From: Streptomyces glomeratus
Lineage (GTDB): Bacteria; Actinomycetota; Actinomycetes; Streptomycetales; Streptomycetaceae
NCBI RefSeq assembly: GCF_021462825.1
Contig: NZ_JAKEEB010000005.1
Location: 2,501-66,500, forward strand
Reading direction: 5' to 3'
DNA: 64,000 bases
Below, piece after piece: positions 12,816 to 22,251 of the stretch. Positions within the stretch are counted from its first letter, which is position 1. Each line of letters begins with the position of its first letter. Under the pieces are notes generated by a model. It searched no databases and had not been told where the DNA came from. It saw nothing but the letters and a program-made list of their open reading frames with translations. A program made the translations under genes and the position numbers.

Positions 12816-13499
12816 ATGGTGCAGAAGGCCAAGATCCTCCTGGTCGATGACCGGCCGGAGAATCTGCTGGCGCTGGAGGCCATCCTCTCCGCGCTCGATC
12901 AGACGCTGGTCAGGGCATCGTCCGGGGAGGAAGCGCTCAAGGCACTGCTGACGGACGACTTCGCGGTCATTCTGCTGGACGTCCAGATGCCGGGTATGGA
13001 CGGGTTCGAGACCGCCGCGCACATCAAGCGGCGGGAGCGGACACGTGACATCCCGATCATCTTCCTGACCGCCATCAACCACGGCCCGCACCACACCTTC
13101 CGGGGATACGCGGCCGGCGCGGTGGACTACATCTCCAAGCCGTTCGACCCGTGGGTGCTGCGCGCGAAGGTCTCCGTGTTCGTCGAGCTGTACATGAAGA
13201 ACTGCCAGCTGCGCGAGCAGGCGGCACTGCTGCGGCTGCAGCTGGAGGGTGGCGGCAAGTCCGCGGCCGGTGACAGCAAGGAGCCGGCCGGGCTGCTCGC
13301 CGAGCTGTCCGCGCGGCTCGCCGCGGTCGAGGAGCAGGCCGAGGCGCTGTCCAAGCAGCTCGACGACGAGTCGGCGGACGCGGCGGCGGTGGCGACCGCG
13401 GCCCATCTCGAGCGCAAACTCACGGGCCTGCGCCGCGCCCTGGACGCCCTGGAACCGGGCACGGGCAGCGGCACAGCCCCGGTACCGTCCCAGAGCTGA
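12816..13499 (+). CDS. osaB: OsaB response regulator, receiver plus coiled coil, 227 aa
   Basis: The N-terminal receiver (residues about 5-125) has acidic pair DD near 11, phospho-acceptor D55 in ILLDVQMPGMDG, and the switch lysine in ISKPFDPWVL. The remaining 100 residues are Glu/Ala/Leu-rich, look like a coiled coil, and contain no DNA-binding domain, so output is probably protein-protein. ATG 12816 is preceded by GAGGAGG; longer frames upstream lack a ribosome site. It lies 297 bp after osaA in the same direction, so it may have its own promoter. In S. coelicolor OsaB is required for growth at high osmolarity (recalled). Confidence 0.88.
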   Translation: MVQKAKILLVDDRPENLLALEAILSALDQTLVRASSGEEALKALLTDDFAVILLDVQMPGMDGFETAAHIKRRERTRDIPIIFLTAINHGPHHTFRGYAAGAVDYISKPFDPWVLRAKVSVFVELYMKNCQLREQAALLRLQLEGGGKSAAGDSKEPAGLLAELSARLAAVEEQAEALSKQLDDESADAAAVATAAHLERKLTGLRRALDALEPGTGSGTAPVPSQS

Positions 13500-13724
13500 A
13501 GGGATTCGCTCCGCGGGTGAGCCGAGAGGCGACGGCCGCGCGTCGTGGCCCGTGGTGCCGGTCTCGGAGCCCTGGTGTCAGCCGCGCGTTCGGCCACGCT
13601 TCTCCGCCAGGCGGCGCAGTCGCCTTGAGCTCGCGTCAGTTTCGTGCCTCTCCAAGGGCGACACGAACGGGTGAAGCTGTGGCCACGCGTGTCCCCTGTC
13701 GCCTCCACCGGTAACCTCACACTC

Positions 13725-16424
13725 ATGGCCTCACGTCCCGCAGCCAAGAAGTCGCCCGCGAAGAAGGCGGCCGCTCCGAGGCAGGCTCCGGCGAAGAGGG
13801 CCCCCGCGAAGAAAGCCGCCGCGAAGAAGACACCCGCCAGGAAGTCCGCGGCGAAGAAGCCCGCCCCCGCGCCGGCGCCCAACCCGACCGCGGGCGTGTA
13901 CAGACTCGTACGCGCCCTCTGGCTCGGCCTCGCGCACGCCGTCGGAGCGATGCTCCGCGGCTTCGGGCGGGGCGCGAAGGGGCTCGACCCGGCACACCGC
14001 AAGGACGGCCTCGCGCTCCTGCTGCTCGGCCTGTCGCTGATCGTCGCCGCGGGCACCTGGGCCAATCTGCGCGGCCCGGTGGGCGACCTCGTCGAGATGC
14101 TGGTCACCGGCGCGTTCGGCCGGCTGGACCTGCTCGTGCCGATACTGCTCGGCGTGATCGCGGTGCGCCTGATCCTGCATCCGGAGCGGCCGGAGGCCAA
14201 CGGCCGTATCGTCATCGGCCTGTCCGCGCTGGTGATCGGGGTGCTCGGCCAGGTGCACATCGGCTGCGGCGGCCCCGCGCGCAGCGACGGCATGCAGGCG
14301 ATAAGGGACGCCGGCGGGCTCATCGGCTGGGGCGCGGCCACACCACTGACGTACACCATGGGCGATGCCCTCGCGGTGGCGCTGCTCGTCCTGCTCACCT
14401 TCTTCGGACTGCTCGTCGTCACCGCCACACCCGTCACCGCCATTCCGCAGCGGCTGCGGCTGCTCGGTGTGAAGCTGGGTCTCCTGCACGCCCCGGACGA
14501 CTTCCCCGGCGAGGACGACGAGCGGTACGACGAACAGTGGCGTGAGGCGCTGCCCCGTTCCCGGCGGCGAAGCCCCGCCGACCAGCCCTACGACCCGGAC
14601 GCGGCCGAGCAGGACGCGATCGCCCGGCGGCGCGGCCGCGCCCGGCGCCCCGCCGCGCAGCAGCCCGCCGCGGGCCGGCAGATGGACGCCGTGGACGTCG
14701 CGGCGGCCGCCGCTGCCGCCCTGGACGGCGCCGTCCTGCACGGCATGCCGCCGTCCCCGCTCGTCGCCGATCTCACCCAGGGGGTCAGCGCCGGGGACCG
14801 CGAGCCGACGACGCCGACACCCGTGCCGGCCGCGCGGCCCCAGCAGGAGCGGCTCACGGCCGAGCCGGCGGTGCCCGATCTGACCAAGACGCCCCCGCAG
14901 GAACACCGGGACCTGCCGCCGCGCGCCGAGCAGCTCCAGCTCTCCGGCGACATCACCTACTCCCTGCCCGCTCTGGACCTCCTGGAGCGCGGCGGCCCAG
15001 GCAAGGCGCGCAGCGCCGCCAACGACGCCGTCGTCGCCGCGCTCACGAACGTCTTCACCGAGTTCAAGGTCGACGCGGCCGTCACCGGCTTCACCCGGGG
15101 CCCGACGGTCACCCGCTACGAGGTGGAGCTGGGCCCCGCCGTGAAGGTCGAGCGGATCACCGCGCTCACCAAGAACATCGCGTACGCCGTCGCCAGCCCC
15201 GACGTTCGGATCATCAGCCCTATCCCCGGCAAGTCCGCGGTCGGCATCGAGATCCCCAACACCGACCGGGAGATGGTCAACCTCGGTGATGTGCTCCGCC
15301 TCGCGGAGGCCGCCGAGGACGACCACCCCATGCTGGTGGCGCTCGGCAAGGACGTCGAAGGCGGCTATGTGATGGCGAACATCGCGAAGATGCCGCACAT
15401 CCTCGTCGCCGGTGCCACCGGCTCCGGCAAGTCGTCCTGCATCAACTGCCTGATCACCTCGATCATGATGCGCGCGACACCGGAGGACGTGCGCATGGTC
15501 CTCGTCGACCCCAAGCGCGTCGAGCTGACCGCGTACGAGGGCATTCCGCACCTGATCACGCCGATCATCACCAACCCGAAGCGGGCAGCGGAGGCGCTCC
15601 AGTGGGTCGTACGGGAGATGGACCTGCGCTACGACGACCTCGCGGCGTACGGCTTCCGGCACATCGACGACTTCAACGAGGCGATCAGAAACGGCAAGAT
15701 CAAGTCGCCCGAGGGCAGCGAGCGCGAACTGCAGCCCTACCCGTACCTGCTGGTGATCGTCGACGAGCTGGCCGATTTGATGATGGTCGCACCGCGCGAT
15801 GTCGAGGATGCGATCGTGCGCATCACGCAGCTCGCGCGCGCGGCGGGCATCCATCTGGTGCTCGCCACGCAGCGGCCGTCCGTTGACGTCGTCACCGGTC
15901 TGATCAAGGCGAACGTGCCGTCCCGGCTCGCCTTCGCCACCTCCTCCCTGGCCGACTCGCGCGTCATCCTCGACCAGCCCGGCGCCGAGAAGCTGATCGG
16001 CAAGGGCGACGGGCTGTTTCTGCCGATGGGCGCGAACAAGCCGACCCGTATGCAGGGCGCGTTCGTGACCGAGGAGGAGGTCGCGGCGGTCGTCCGGCAC
16101 TGCAAGGAGCAGATGGCGCCCGTCTTCCGGGACGATGTCACGGTCGGCGGCAAGCAGAAGAAGGAGATCGACGAGGACATCGGCGACGACCTCGACCTGC
16201 TGTGCCAGGCGGCAGAACTGGTCGTCTCCACCCAGTTCGGATCCACCTCGATGCTCCAGCGGAAGCTGCGCGTCGGCTTCGCCAAGGCAGGCCGTCTGAT
16301 GGACCTCATGGAGTCACGGAACATCGTCGGCCCCAGCGAGGGATCCAAGGCCCGCGACGTCCTGGTGAAACCCGACGAACTGGACGGAGTGCTCGCCCTG
16401 ATTCGCGGGGAGTCTCAACCGTAG
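13725..16424 (+). CDS. ftsK: FtsK/SpoIIIE DNA translocase, 899 aa
   Basis: A hexameric DNA pump that clears chromosome ends from sporulation septa. The N-terminus is a Lys/Ala/Pro-rich basic tail (about 45 residues), then roughly four membrane helices between residues 95 and 260, then an acidic/Pro-rich linker to about 405. The motor follows: Walker A GATGSGKS at 563-570, Walker B LLVIVDELADLMM near 675, and the family stretch LARAAGIHLVLATQRPS. The C-terminal gamma winged helix (LVVSTQFGSTSMLQRKLRVGFAKAGRLMD) reads polarity sequences. ATG 13725 has no ribosome site, but TAACCT ends exactly 7 nt before it, consistent with a leaderless mRNA; an in-frame ATG at 13644 would add 27 residues. Confidence 0.95.
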   Translation: MASRPAAKKSPAKKAAAPRQAPAKRAPAKKAAAKKTPARKSAAKKPAPAPAPNPTAGVYRLVRALWLGLAHAVGAMLRGFGRGAKGLDPAHRKDGLALLLLGLSLIVAAGTWANLRGPVGDLVEMLVTGAFGRLDLLVPILLGVIAVRLILHPERPEANGRIVIGLSALVIGVLGQVHIGCGGPARSDGMQAIRDAGGLIGWGAATPLTYTMGDALAVALLVLLTFFGLLVVTATPVTAIPQRLRLLGVKLGLLHAPDDFPGEDDERYDEQWREALPRSRRRSPADQPYDPDAAEQDAIARRRGRARRPAAQQPAAGRQMDAVDVAAAAAAALDGAVLHGMPPSPLVADLTQGVSAGDREPTTPTPVPAARPQQERLTAEPAVPDLTKTPPQEHRDLPPRAEQLQLSGDITYSLPALDLLERGGPGKARSAANDAVVAALTNVFTEFKVDAAVTGFTRGPTVTRYEVELGPAVKVERITALTKNIAYAVASPDVRIISPIPGKSAVGIEIPNTDREMVNLGDVLRLAEAAEDDHPMLVALGKDVEGGYVMANIAKMPHILVAGATGSGKSSCINCLITSIMMRATPEDVRMVLVDPKRVELTAYEGIPHLITPIITNPKRAAEALQWVVREMDLRYDDLAAYGFRHIDDFNEAIRNGKIKSPEGSERELQPYPYLLVIVDELADLMMVAPRDVEDAIVRITQLARAAGIHLVLATQRPSVDVVTGLIKANVPSRLAFATSSLADSRVILDQPGAEKLIGKGDGLFLPMGANKPTRMQGAFVTEEEVAAVVRHCKEQMAPVFRDDVTVGGKQKKEIDEDIGDDLDLLCQAAELVVSTQFGSTSMLQRKLRVGFAKAGRLMDLMESRNIVGPSEGSKARDVLVKPDELDGVLALIRGESQP

Positions 16425-16465
16425 GGATTCGGAGGTTCCCGGTTCACCGTGCGAGCGGGTGGACC

Positions 16466-16498
16466 GGGCCGCGTCGCCGGAACCCCGGCGACGCGCCC
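16466..16498 (+). terminator. Hairpin terminator after ftsK
   Basis: An 11-bp perfect stem CGCGTCGCCGG, loop AACC, and complement, 45 bp past the ftsK stop. There is no U-tract, as is usual in Streptomyces. Confidence 0.7.
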
Positions 16499-16642
16499 GG
16501 CGATGGACCGTGACCCACTCGTAAGTGTTCCGTGAGCAACCGTTCCCCCGCCACGTACGTCAAGTTGAGCAAGACGACGAGAATATGTCCCACCATCAGG
16601 ATGACCGGCCGTTCTGATGGCGTACAAAGTCCTACCGCCCGG

Positions 16643-16673
16643 TTGCCCCACCCTTTCGTTACCCCCCTAGACT
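16643..16673 (+). promoter_or_regulatory. Possible promoter of the RodZ-like gene
   Basis: TTGCCC, 19-bp spacer, TAGACT; predicted start near 16680, leaving a leader of about 35 nt that includes the GAAAGG ribosome site. Spacing is slightly long; inference only. Confidence 0.45.
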
Positions 16674-16715
16674 GAACTTCCAGCACAGGTGGCTACACGC
16701 TCGAAAGGCGCCCCC

Positions 16716-17597
16716 GTGTCCATCGGCAACTCCCCTGACGACAACTCCCCTGAGGACGCACGTCCCTTCGACGACGACCGAGAAGACGCCCGTGAAGACG
16801 CCGGGGCGTCGGACCGCCTCTCGATCGGCCGAGCCCTGCAGCAGGCGCGCATCGCGGCCGGGCTGACCGTCGACGAGGTCAGCAATGCCACCCGGGTCCG
16901 CATCGCCATCGTGCACGCGATCGAACGGGACGACTTCGCGCCGTGCGGCGGCGACGTCTACGCCCGCGGCCACATTCGCACGCTCGCGCGGGCCGTGCAT
17001 CTCGACCCCGCCCCGCTGCTCGAACAGTTCGCCGCCGAGCACGGCGGACGGCCCGCCCCGACCCCGGCGGCCCCGCTCTTCGAGGCGGAACGTATCCGCC
17101 CCGAGCGCCGCGGGCCCAACTGGACCGCGGCCATGGTCGCGGCGATCGTCGCCGTGATCGGCTTCGTCGGGTTCACCCTGGTCAAGGGAGGCGACGGCGG
17201 GCAGAGCGCCAAGACGCCGATCGCCAAGGGACCCCAGGCGAGCACCGGCAAGCCGGTCTCGGCCACACCCAAGAGCAGCAAGCCCGCCGAGCCCAAGCCC
17301 GAGCCGTCCGACAGCGCCATCGCGGCCGCGCCCCGCGACAAGGTGACGGTCCAGGTCAGCGCAGCCGACGGCCGCAGCTGGATCTCGGCAAAGGATCACA
17401 ACGGACGCACCCTCTTCGACGGCCTGCTCAAGAAAGGCGACTCGCAGACCTTCCAGGACAAGGAGAAGATCGACCTGGTCCTCGGTGACGCGGGCGCCAT
17501 CGAGCTGTACGTCAACGGCAAGAAGATCCAGGACGACTTCCGGCCCGGTCAGGTCGAGCGCCTGACCTATACGAAGGGTGACCCCGTCACCGGGTGA
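16716..17597 (+). CDS. RodZ-like membrane-anchored HTH protein, 293 aa
   Basis: The architecture is RodZ-like: an acidic N-terminus; a helix-turn-helix at residues about 35-105 ([25 protein letters not shown] then the [11 protein letters not shown] helix); a basic patch; one membrane helix ([17 protein letters not shown]) near 145; a Pro/Lys/Ser-rich linker; and a C-terminal DUF4115-type beta domain from about 205. In rods such proteins link the MreB cytoskeleton to the wall, and in actinomycetes the role is uncertain. GTG 16716 is chosen because GAAAGG lies 8 nt upstream; a GTG at 16689 lacks a ribosome site. It sits between ftsK and rimO, as in other streptomycetes by memory. Confidence 0.85.
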   Translation: MSIGNSPDDNSPEDARPFDDDREDAREDAGASDRLSIGRALQQARIAAGLTVDEVSNATRVRIAIVHAIERDDFAPCGGDVYARGHIRTLARAVHLDPAPLLEQFAAEHGGRPAPTPAAPLFEAERIRPERRGPNWTAAMVAAIVAVIGFVGFTLVKGGDGGQSAKTPIAKGPQASTGKPVSATPKSSKPAEPKPEPSDSAIAAAPRDKVTVQVSAADGRSWISAKDHNGRTLFDGLLKKGDSQTFQDKEKIDLVLGDAGAIELYVNGKKIQDDFRPGQVERLTYTKGDPVTG

Positions 17598-17691
17598 CGG
17601 ACGGCCGCCGGGCCCGGGAGGCGGCCGAGCGGTACGCAAGGGGCACGGACACACGGGGTTGGCCAAGATCGGCCAACCCCGTCGACGTGGG

Positions 17692-17714
17692 CTGTCAGCG
17701 GGACGAAGTAGTCT
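17692..17714 (+). promoter_or_regulatory. RecA-NDp (PafBC-type) like promoter of rimO
   Basis: CTGTCAGCGGG, 6 bp, TAGTCT. The consensus I know is TTGTCAGTGGC-N6-TAGNNT, so 8 of 11 upstream bases match and the spacing is exact. The -10 ends 7 nt before ATG 17722, predicting a leaderless transcript. The recA motif at 34820 has the same geometry. Direct sequence match; function inferred. Confidence 0.55.
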
Positions 17715-17721
17715 TGAGCCC

Positions 17722-19194
17722 ATGTCTGAACGCCGTACCGTCGCACTCGTCACCCTTGGCTGCGCCCGTAACGAGGTGGACTCGGAGGAGCTCGCAGGCC
17801 GTTTGGAGGCGGACGGCTGGCAGCTCGTGGAGGACGCCCAGGAAGCGGACGTCGCCGTGGTGAACACGTGCGGCTTCGTCGAGGCCGCCAAGAAGGACTC
17901 CGTCGACGCCCTCCTGGAGGCCAACGACCTCAAGGGACACGGCAGAACCCAGGCCGTCGTGGCGGTGGGCTGCATGGCCGAGCGGTACGGCAAGGAACTG
18001 GCCGAGGCCCTCCCCGAGGCCGACGGCGTGCTCGGGTTCGACGACTACGCGGACATCTCGGACCGCCTCCAGACCATCCTGAACGGCGGCATCCACGCCT
18101 CGCACACCCCGCGCGACCGGCGCAAGCTGCTGCCGATCACGCCGGCGGAGCGGCAGGAGTCCGCCGCGGGCGTCGCGCTGCCGGGCCACGGCCCGGCCGA
18201 CCTCCCGGAGGGCGTCGCCCCGGCCTCGGGCCCCCGTGCGCCGCTGCGCCGCCGTCTGGACGGCTCCCCGGTCGCCTCGGTGAAGCTCGCCTCCGGCTGC
18301 GACCGGCGCTGCTCCTTCTGCGCCATCCCGTCCTTCCGCGGCTCCTTCATCTCCCGCCGCCCGAGCGATGTGCTGAACGAGACACGCTGGCTGGCCGAGC
18401 AGGGCGTGAAGGAGATCATGCTGGTCTCCGAGAACAACACCTCGTACGGCAAGGACCTCGGTGACATCCGTCTCCTGGAGTCCCTGCTGCCCGAGCTCGC
18501 CGAGGTGGACGGCGTCGAGCGGGTCCGCGTCAGCTACCTCCAGCCGGCCGAGATGCGGCCCGGCCTGATCGACGTGCTCACCTCGACCCCCAAGGTCGTG
18601 CCCTACTTCGATCTGTCCTTCCAGCACTCCGCGCCCGGCGTGCTGCGCGCGATGCGGCGCTTCGGTGACACCGACCGCTTCCTGGAGCTGCTGGACACCA
18701 TCAGAAGCAAGGCGCCGGGGGCGGGTGTGCGTTCCAACTTCATCGTGGGCTTCCCCGGCGAGACGGAGTCCGACCTGGCCGAACTGGAGCGCTTCCTGAA
18801 CGGTGCCAGGCTGGACGCGATCGGTGTCTTCGGCTACTCCGACGAGGAGGGCACGGAGGCCGCGACGTACGACGGCAAGCTCGACGAGGACGTCGTCGCC
18901 GAGCGGCTGGCCCACATCTCCCGGCTTGCCGAGGAACTGGTGTCGCAGCGAGCCGAGGAGCGCGTCGGGGAGACGGTCCAGGTGCTCGTGGAGTCGGTGG
19001 ACGCGGAGGAGGGGGCCTACGGCCGCGCCGGGCACCAGGCGCCCGAGACGGACGGCCAGGTGGTGTTCACGGAGGGCACGGGTCTGGCCGTGGGCCGTAT
19101 GGTCGAGGCGAAGGTGGTCGGTACGGAGGGTGTCGACCTGGTGGCCGAGCCGCTTGCGGGCTCGCTCGGGTGTCCTGAGGAGGCGGGCAGATGA
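17722..19194 (+). CDS. rimO: RimO, ribosomal protein S12 methylthiotransferase, 490 aa
   Basis: A radical-SAM enzyme adding a methylthio group to an aspartate of ribosomal protein uS12. The N-terminal UPF0004 domain holds cluster cysteines C14 ([11 protein letters not shown], the RimO rather than MiaB signature), C50 and C84. The radical-SAM cluster is C193-xxx-C197-xx-C200 (GCDRRCSFC), and the C-terminal TRAM domain is near 425-485. A Pro/Ala-rich insertion (about 150-180) between the first two domains is typical of actinobacterial RimO. The stop overlaps pgsA by ATGA. There is no clear ribosome site upstream; the promoter geometry suggests a leaderless mRNA. Confidence 0.95.
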   Translation: MSERRTVALVTLGCARNEVDSEELAGRLEADGWQLVEDAQEADVAVVNTCGFVEAAKKDSVDALLEANDLKGHGRTQAVVAVGCMAERYGKELAEALPEADGVLGFDDYADISDRLQTILNGGIHASHTPRDRRKLLPITPAERQESAAGVALPGHGPADLPEGVAPASGPRAPLRRRLDGSPVASVKLASGCDRRCSFCAIPSFRGSFISRRPSDVLNETRWLAEQGVKEIMLVSENNTSYGKDLGDIRLLESLLPELAEVDGVERVRVSYLQPAEMRPGLIDVLTSTPKVVPYFDLSFQHSAPGVLRAMRRFGDTDRFLELLDTIRSKAPGAGVRSNFIVGFPGETESDLAELERFLNGARLDAIGVFGYSDEEGTEAATYDGKLDEDVVAERLAHISRLAEELVSQRAEERVGETVQVLVESVDAEEGAYGRAGHQAPETDGQVVFTEGTGLAVGRMVEAKVVGTEGVDLVAEPLAGSLGCPEEAGR

Positions 19195-20000
19195 CCGGAA
19201 TCCCGGCATCCGCGGCGGGCGGCTCCTCCCGCGCGCGGGGCACGGCGTCCGTCCCGGGCGTCCCCGGCACCGCGGCCATGTCCGGCCCCAAGGGCGGCAA
19301 GGGACCTTCCGGTGTTCCGGCCGCCCAGGCGGTCCCGGGCCCGGACGCCCCCGGCTCCCCGGACGGTGTACGGCCGCCGCGGGGCGGCAAGCTGACGGCC
19401 GCCGCGGTCAACCAGGCCAGCGTCTGGAACGTCGCCAACCTCCTGACGATGCTGCGCCTGGTCCTGGTGCCCGGCTTTGTCGCACTGATGCTGGCGGGCG
19501 GCGGATACGACCCGGCGTGGCGCTCGCTCGCCTGGGCGGCCTTCGCCATCGCCATGATCACCGACCTGTTCGACGGTCATCTGGCGCGTACGTACAACCT
19601 CGTCACCGACTTCGGGAAGATCGCCGACCCCATCGCCGACAAGGCGATCATGGGAGCGGCCCTGATCTGTCTGTCCTGGCTCGGCGACCTGCCGTGGTGG
19701 GTGACGGGGGTGATCCTCGGCCGTGAGCTGGGCATCACCCTGCTGCGCTTCCTGGTCATCCGCTACGGGGTGATACCGGCGAGCCGGGGCGGCAAGCTGA
19801 AGACGCTGACGCAGGGCGTCGCCGTCGGGATGTACGTCCTGGCGCTCACGGGGTGGCTGGCGACCCTGAGGTTCTGGGTGATGGCCGTCGCGCTCGTTCT
19901 GACCGTCGTCACCGGGCTCGACTATGTGAGACAGGCCATTGTGCTGCGCAGGCGCGGCATCGCCGAGCGCCGCGCCGCGGCCGAGGAGGCGGAACGTTGA
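19191..20000 (+). CDS. pgsA: PgsA-type phosphatidylglycerophosphate synthase, 269 aa
   Basis: A CDP-alcohol phosphatidyltransferase, transferring phosphatidyl from CDP-diacylglycerol to glycerol-3-phosphate at the membrane (first step to phosphatidylglycerol). The complete motif D-xx-DG-xx-AR-x8-G-xxx-D-xxx-D is present in DLFDGHLAR followed by GKIADPIAD. Several membrane helices follow residue 82. The first 75 residues are Gly/Pro/Ala-rich and extra compared with typical PgsA. ATG overlaps the rimO stop by 4 nt, and its own stop overlaps cinA, so the run is translationally coupled. Substrate assignment is by context and could be another CDP-alcohol. Confidence 0.9.
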   Translation: MTGIPASAAGGSSRARGTASVPGVPGTAAMSGPKGGKGPSGVPAAQAVPGPDAPGSPDGVRPPRGGKLTAAAVNQASVWNVANLLTMLRLVLVPGFVALMLAGGGYDPAWRSLAWAAFAIAMITDLFDGHLARTYNLVTDFGKIADPIADKAIMGAALICLSWLGDLPWWVTGVILGRELGITLLRFLVIRYGVIPASRGGKLKTLTQGVAVGMYVLALTGWLATLRFWVMAVALVLTVVTGLDYVRQAIVLRRRGIAERRAAAEEAER

Positions 20001-20542
20001 ATTCCAGGGCCACCGAGGTGCTGCGACTACTGACAGTGAGGGGCGAGACGCTCGCCGTCGCCGAGTCGCTGACCGGTGGTCTGGTGGCGGCGGAGATCAC
20101 GGCGGTGGCCGGGGCCTCCCAGGTCTTCCGCGGCTCCGTGACGGCCTATGCCACCGATCTGAAGCGGGACGTCCTCGGGGTGGACGGCACCCTGCTGGCC
20201 GAGCGAGGAGCGGTGGACCCGCAGGTCGCCGCCCAGATGGCGGCAGGTGTGCGCAAGGCGCTCGGTGCGGACTGGGGTCTCGCGACCACCGGCGTGGCCG
20301 GCCCCGACCCGCAGGACGGGCAGCCCGTCGGCACGGTCTTCGTGGCCGTGGACGGGCCGTTCGAAGGAGTTTCCGACGAACTCGGTGGCGGGAAAGTGGC
20401 CGCGCTGCGGTTGAACGGCGACCGTGCGGAAATCCGTATGGAGAGTGTACGGAGCGTACTCGCCCTGCTTCTCGAGCAGCTTGCGGGCGAACAGACTGGG
20501 AATGAGCGGGCACAGGATACGGAACAGAACGGGGGGACTTGA
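19997..20542 (+). CDS. cinA: CinA C-terminal domain protein (nicotinamide-nucleotide amidase), 181 aa
   Basis: A single-domain CinA/PncC protein that deamidates NMN to nicotinate mononucleotide in pyridine nucleotide salvage. Motifs are TLAVAESLTGGLVAAEIT near 17, the SVTAYATDLKRDVLGV stretch, and GVAGPDPQDGQPVGTVFVAV near 97. The N-terminal molybdopterin-like domain of full CinA is absent. TTG 19997 overlaps the pgsA stop (TTGA) and has GAGGAGG 7 nt upstream. The reading frame upstream of the TTG belongs to pgsA in another frame. Third gene of the rimO run. Confidence 0.9.
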   Translation: MNSRATEVLRLLTVRGETLAVAESLTGGLVAAEITAVAGASQVFRGSVTAYATDLKRDVLGVDGTLLAERGAVDPQVAAQMAAGVRKALGADWGLATTGVAGPDPQDGQPVGTVFVAVDGPFEGVSDELGGGKVAALRLNGDRAEIRMESVRSVLALLLEQLAGEQTGNERAQDTEQNGGT

Positions 20543-20651
20543 TGTTTGCAGCCCTGAGTGAACACAACAGCGCTCCCCGCACGGCCGCGGCGCAAGGCGG
20601 TACGGTGGGGCGTGAAGGATGCGGTTTCGCGGTCCGAGGAGGGAGCCACCG

Positions 20652-21029
20652 ATGATTCTGCTCCGTCGCCTGCTGGGTGACGTGCTGCGTCGGCAGCGCC
20701 AGCGCCAGGGCCGTACTCTGCGCGAAGTCTCCTCGTCCGCCCGAGTTTCGCTCGGCTATCTCTCCGAGGTGGAGCGGGGGCAGAAGGAGGCGTCCTCCGA
20801 ACTGCTCTCCGCGATCTGCGACGCGCTGGACGTACGGATGTCCGAGCTCATGCGGGAAGTGAGCGACGAGCTCGCGCTCGCCGAGCTGGCACAGTCGGCA
20901 GCGGCCACCGAGCCGGTGCCCGCACCGGTGCGTCGCCCGATGCTCAATTCCGTGTCCGTCGCCGGTGTCCCACCGGAACGGGTCACGATCAAGGCGCCTA
21001 CCGAGGCAGTGGACGTGGTCGCCGCCTGA
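20652..21029 (+). CDS. clgR: ClgR-type XRE-family transcriptional activator, 125 aa
   Basis: A small Cro/C1-type regulator with HTH at residues about 12-70 ([20 protein letters not shown], then [19 protein letters not shown], matching recalled Streptomyces ClgR). ClgR activates clpP1P2, clpC, lon and its own gene. The C-terminus ends VVAA; the Ala-Ala end is the known ClpP degradation signal of ClgR, so the protein is probably short-lived. ATG 20652 is preceded by GAGGAGGGA. It lies 109 bp after cinA, matching the pgsA-clgR neighbourhood of mycobacteria. A hairpin follows at 21066. Confidence 0.88.
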   Translation: MILLRRLLGDVLRRQRQRQGRTLREVSSSARVSLGYLSEVERGQKEASSELLSAICDALDVRMSELMREVSDELALAELAQSAAATEPVPAPVRRPMLNSVSVAGVPPERVTIKAPTEAVDVVAA

Positions 21030-21065
21030 GACCCGCACACAGGCGGGCAAGGCGGCGAAGTGTGC

Positions 21066-21122
21066 GAGAGCCCCGGCCGGGGCCTCTCCGGGAAGACCTG
21101 GAGGGGTGCGGCCGGGGCTCTC
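21066..21122 (+). terminator. Terminator after clgR
   Basis: A 14-bp stem GAGAGCCCCGGCCG with exact complement, extended inside by an imperfect CCTCTCC/GGAGGGG pairing. It begins 36 bp past the clgR stop. Confidence 0.8.
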
Positions 21123-21309
21123 GTGCGTCCTGGGCTCTTGGGCTCTCCGGGCTCCTGCGCGCCCTGGGTGGTGACCCGCCACCGGTGACCGCGGGGCGCC
21201 GCAGGGGGGCGGCTCGGCGGGCCCGCGGCCCGTTTGCCGGGCCCGGGGGGTCCGGTCATCGTGGAGAGGCGGGGGATCGGGGCCGTACTCACGCTTGCGG
21301 AGGATGCCG

Positions 21310-21780
21310 ATGTACGTCGTGAAGAGCCCGCTGTCGGACAAGGACCTCAAGACCGTCTCCGACGCCCTGCAGGGAGCCCTGGTGGACCTGGTGGACCTCT
21401 CCCTCGTGGCCAAACAGGTGCACTGGAACGTGATCGGGCCGCGCTTCCGCTCCATCCACCTCCAGCTCGACGAGGTCGTCGACAGCGCGCGGCAGCACTC
21501 CGACACCGTGGCGGAACGGGCCTCGGCGCTCGGCGTCCCGCCGGACGGGCGCGCCGCGACCGTCGCCGAGGGCAGCGGCATCGGGGCGGTGCCACAGGGC
21601 TGGGTCAAGGACACCGACGCGGTGGGCACGCTCGTCTCCGCGCTCGGTGCGGTGATCGCGCGTATGCGGGAGCGGGTGCAGGCGACCGCCCAGCCGGATC
21701 CGGTGAGCCAGGACATCTTCATCGGCATCACCGCGGACCTCGAGAAGCACCACTGGATGTTCCAGGCGGAGAACGGGTGA
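21310..21780 (+). CDS. dpsB: DpsB-type ferritin-like DNA-binding stress protein, 156 aa
   Basis: A four-helix Dps fold. All intersubunit ferroxidase ligands are present with exact Dps spacing: H38 (KQVHWN), H50, D54, D65 and E69. Iron oxidation with peroxide protection is therefore expected. The N-terminus is only a few residues and there is no Lys/Arg-rich tail, so DNA binding by a tail is unlikely. From memory this locus carries dpsB in S. coelicolor (one of three dps genes). ATG 21310 is preceded by GGAGG at 8 nt; ATG 21304 is too close to it. Confidence 0.9.
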   Translation: MYVVKSPLSDKDLKTVSDALQGALVDLVDLSLVAKQVHWNVIGPRFRSIHLQLDEVVDSARQHSDTVAERASALGVPPDGRAATVAEGSGIGAVPQGWVKDTDAVGTLVSALGAVIARMRERVQATAQPDPVSQDIFIGITADLEKHHWMFQAENG

Positions 21781-21987
21781 GGAGAACGGGCGCGCGGGCG
21801 TGCCACGAGGGACCACCGGCTCGCCTGGTGGGGCCGGGCACGGGGGAGGGCGTGCGCGGGGTGCGCCGTGTGCGACAGATGCCGGCGGCATGCGCTGGGT
21901 CCAGTGCGCCTGTGTGCCGCTGGTGCGCCCTCCCTGGTCGTGACAGGGCGGTCTAGGGTCTGGTTCCTCGGGTTGGAGGTGACGGCC

Positions 21988-22251
21988 ATGGCGGGGCGCA
22001 CGGCGCGCTGGGGGGCGACGCTGGCGCTGGGGGCGCTGTGGTGGTGGGGGGTACTCCGACTCGTGCTGGCACCCGATGCGGGGGTGCTGGAAGGTGCGGT
22101 CGCGACCGGGGGGTGGGGGCTGAGCCTGCTGCCGGTGCACTGTGTGCCGAAGACCCGGGCCGTGGGGGCGGCCGGGTCCGACCGGTGGGCTGGGCCCTGG
22201 CGCCGGTTGCGGACCGCGAGGGGGCGCGGGAGGGACGCGCAACCTGGGTGA
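21988..22251 (+). CDS. Small hypothetical membrane protein, 87 aa
   Basis: No family recognised. One hydrophobic N-terminal segment (WGATLALGALWWWGVLRLVLA) is followed by a Gly-rich stretch and a strongly basic C-terminus (WRRLRTARGRGRD). ATG 21988 has a near-ideal ribosome site (GGAGGTGA). A TAGGGT at 21954 could be its -10. Codon bias supports coding but less strongly than the neighbours. Confidence 0.55.
   Translation: MAGRTARWGATLALGALWWWGVLRLVLAPDAGVLEGAVATGGWGLSLLPVHCVPKTRAVGAAGSDRWAGPWRRLRTARGRGRDAQPG

Noticed and set aside
13565..13590. TGTCAG upstream of ftsK as a further RecA-NDp element.
   Set aside because: Following bases and spacing do not match the consensus, and no -10 at N6.
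13731..16100. Long minus-strand open frame opposite ftsK.
   Set aside because: Antisense artefact of GC-rich codon use; no domain, no ribosome site.
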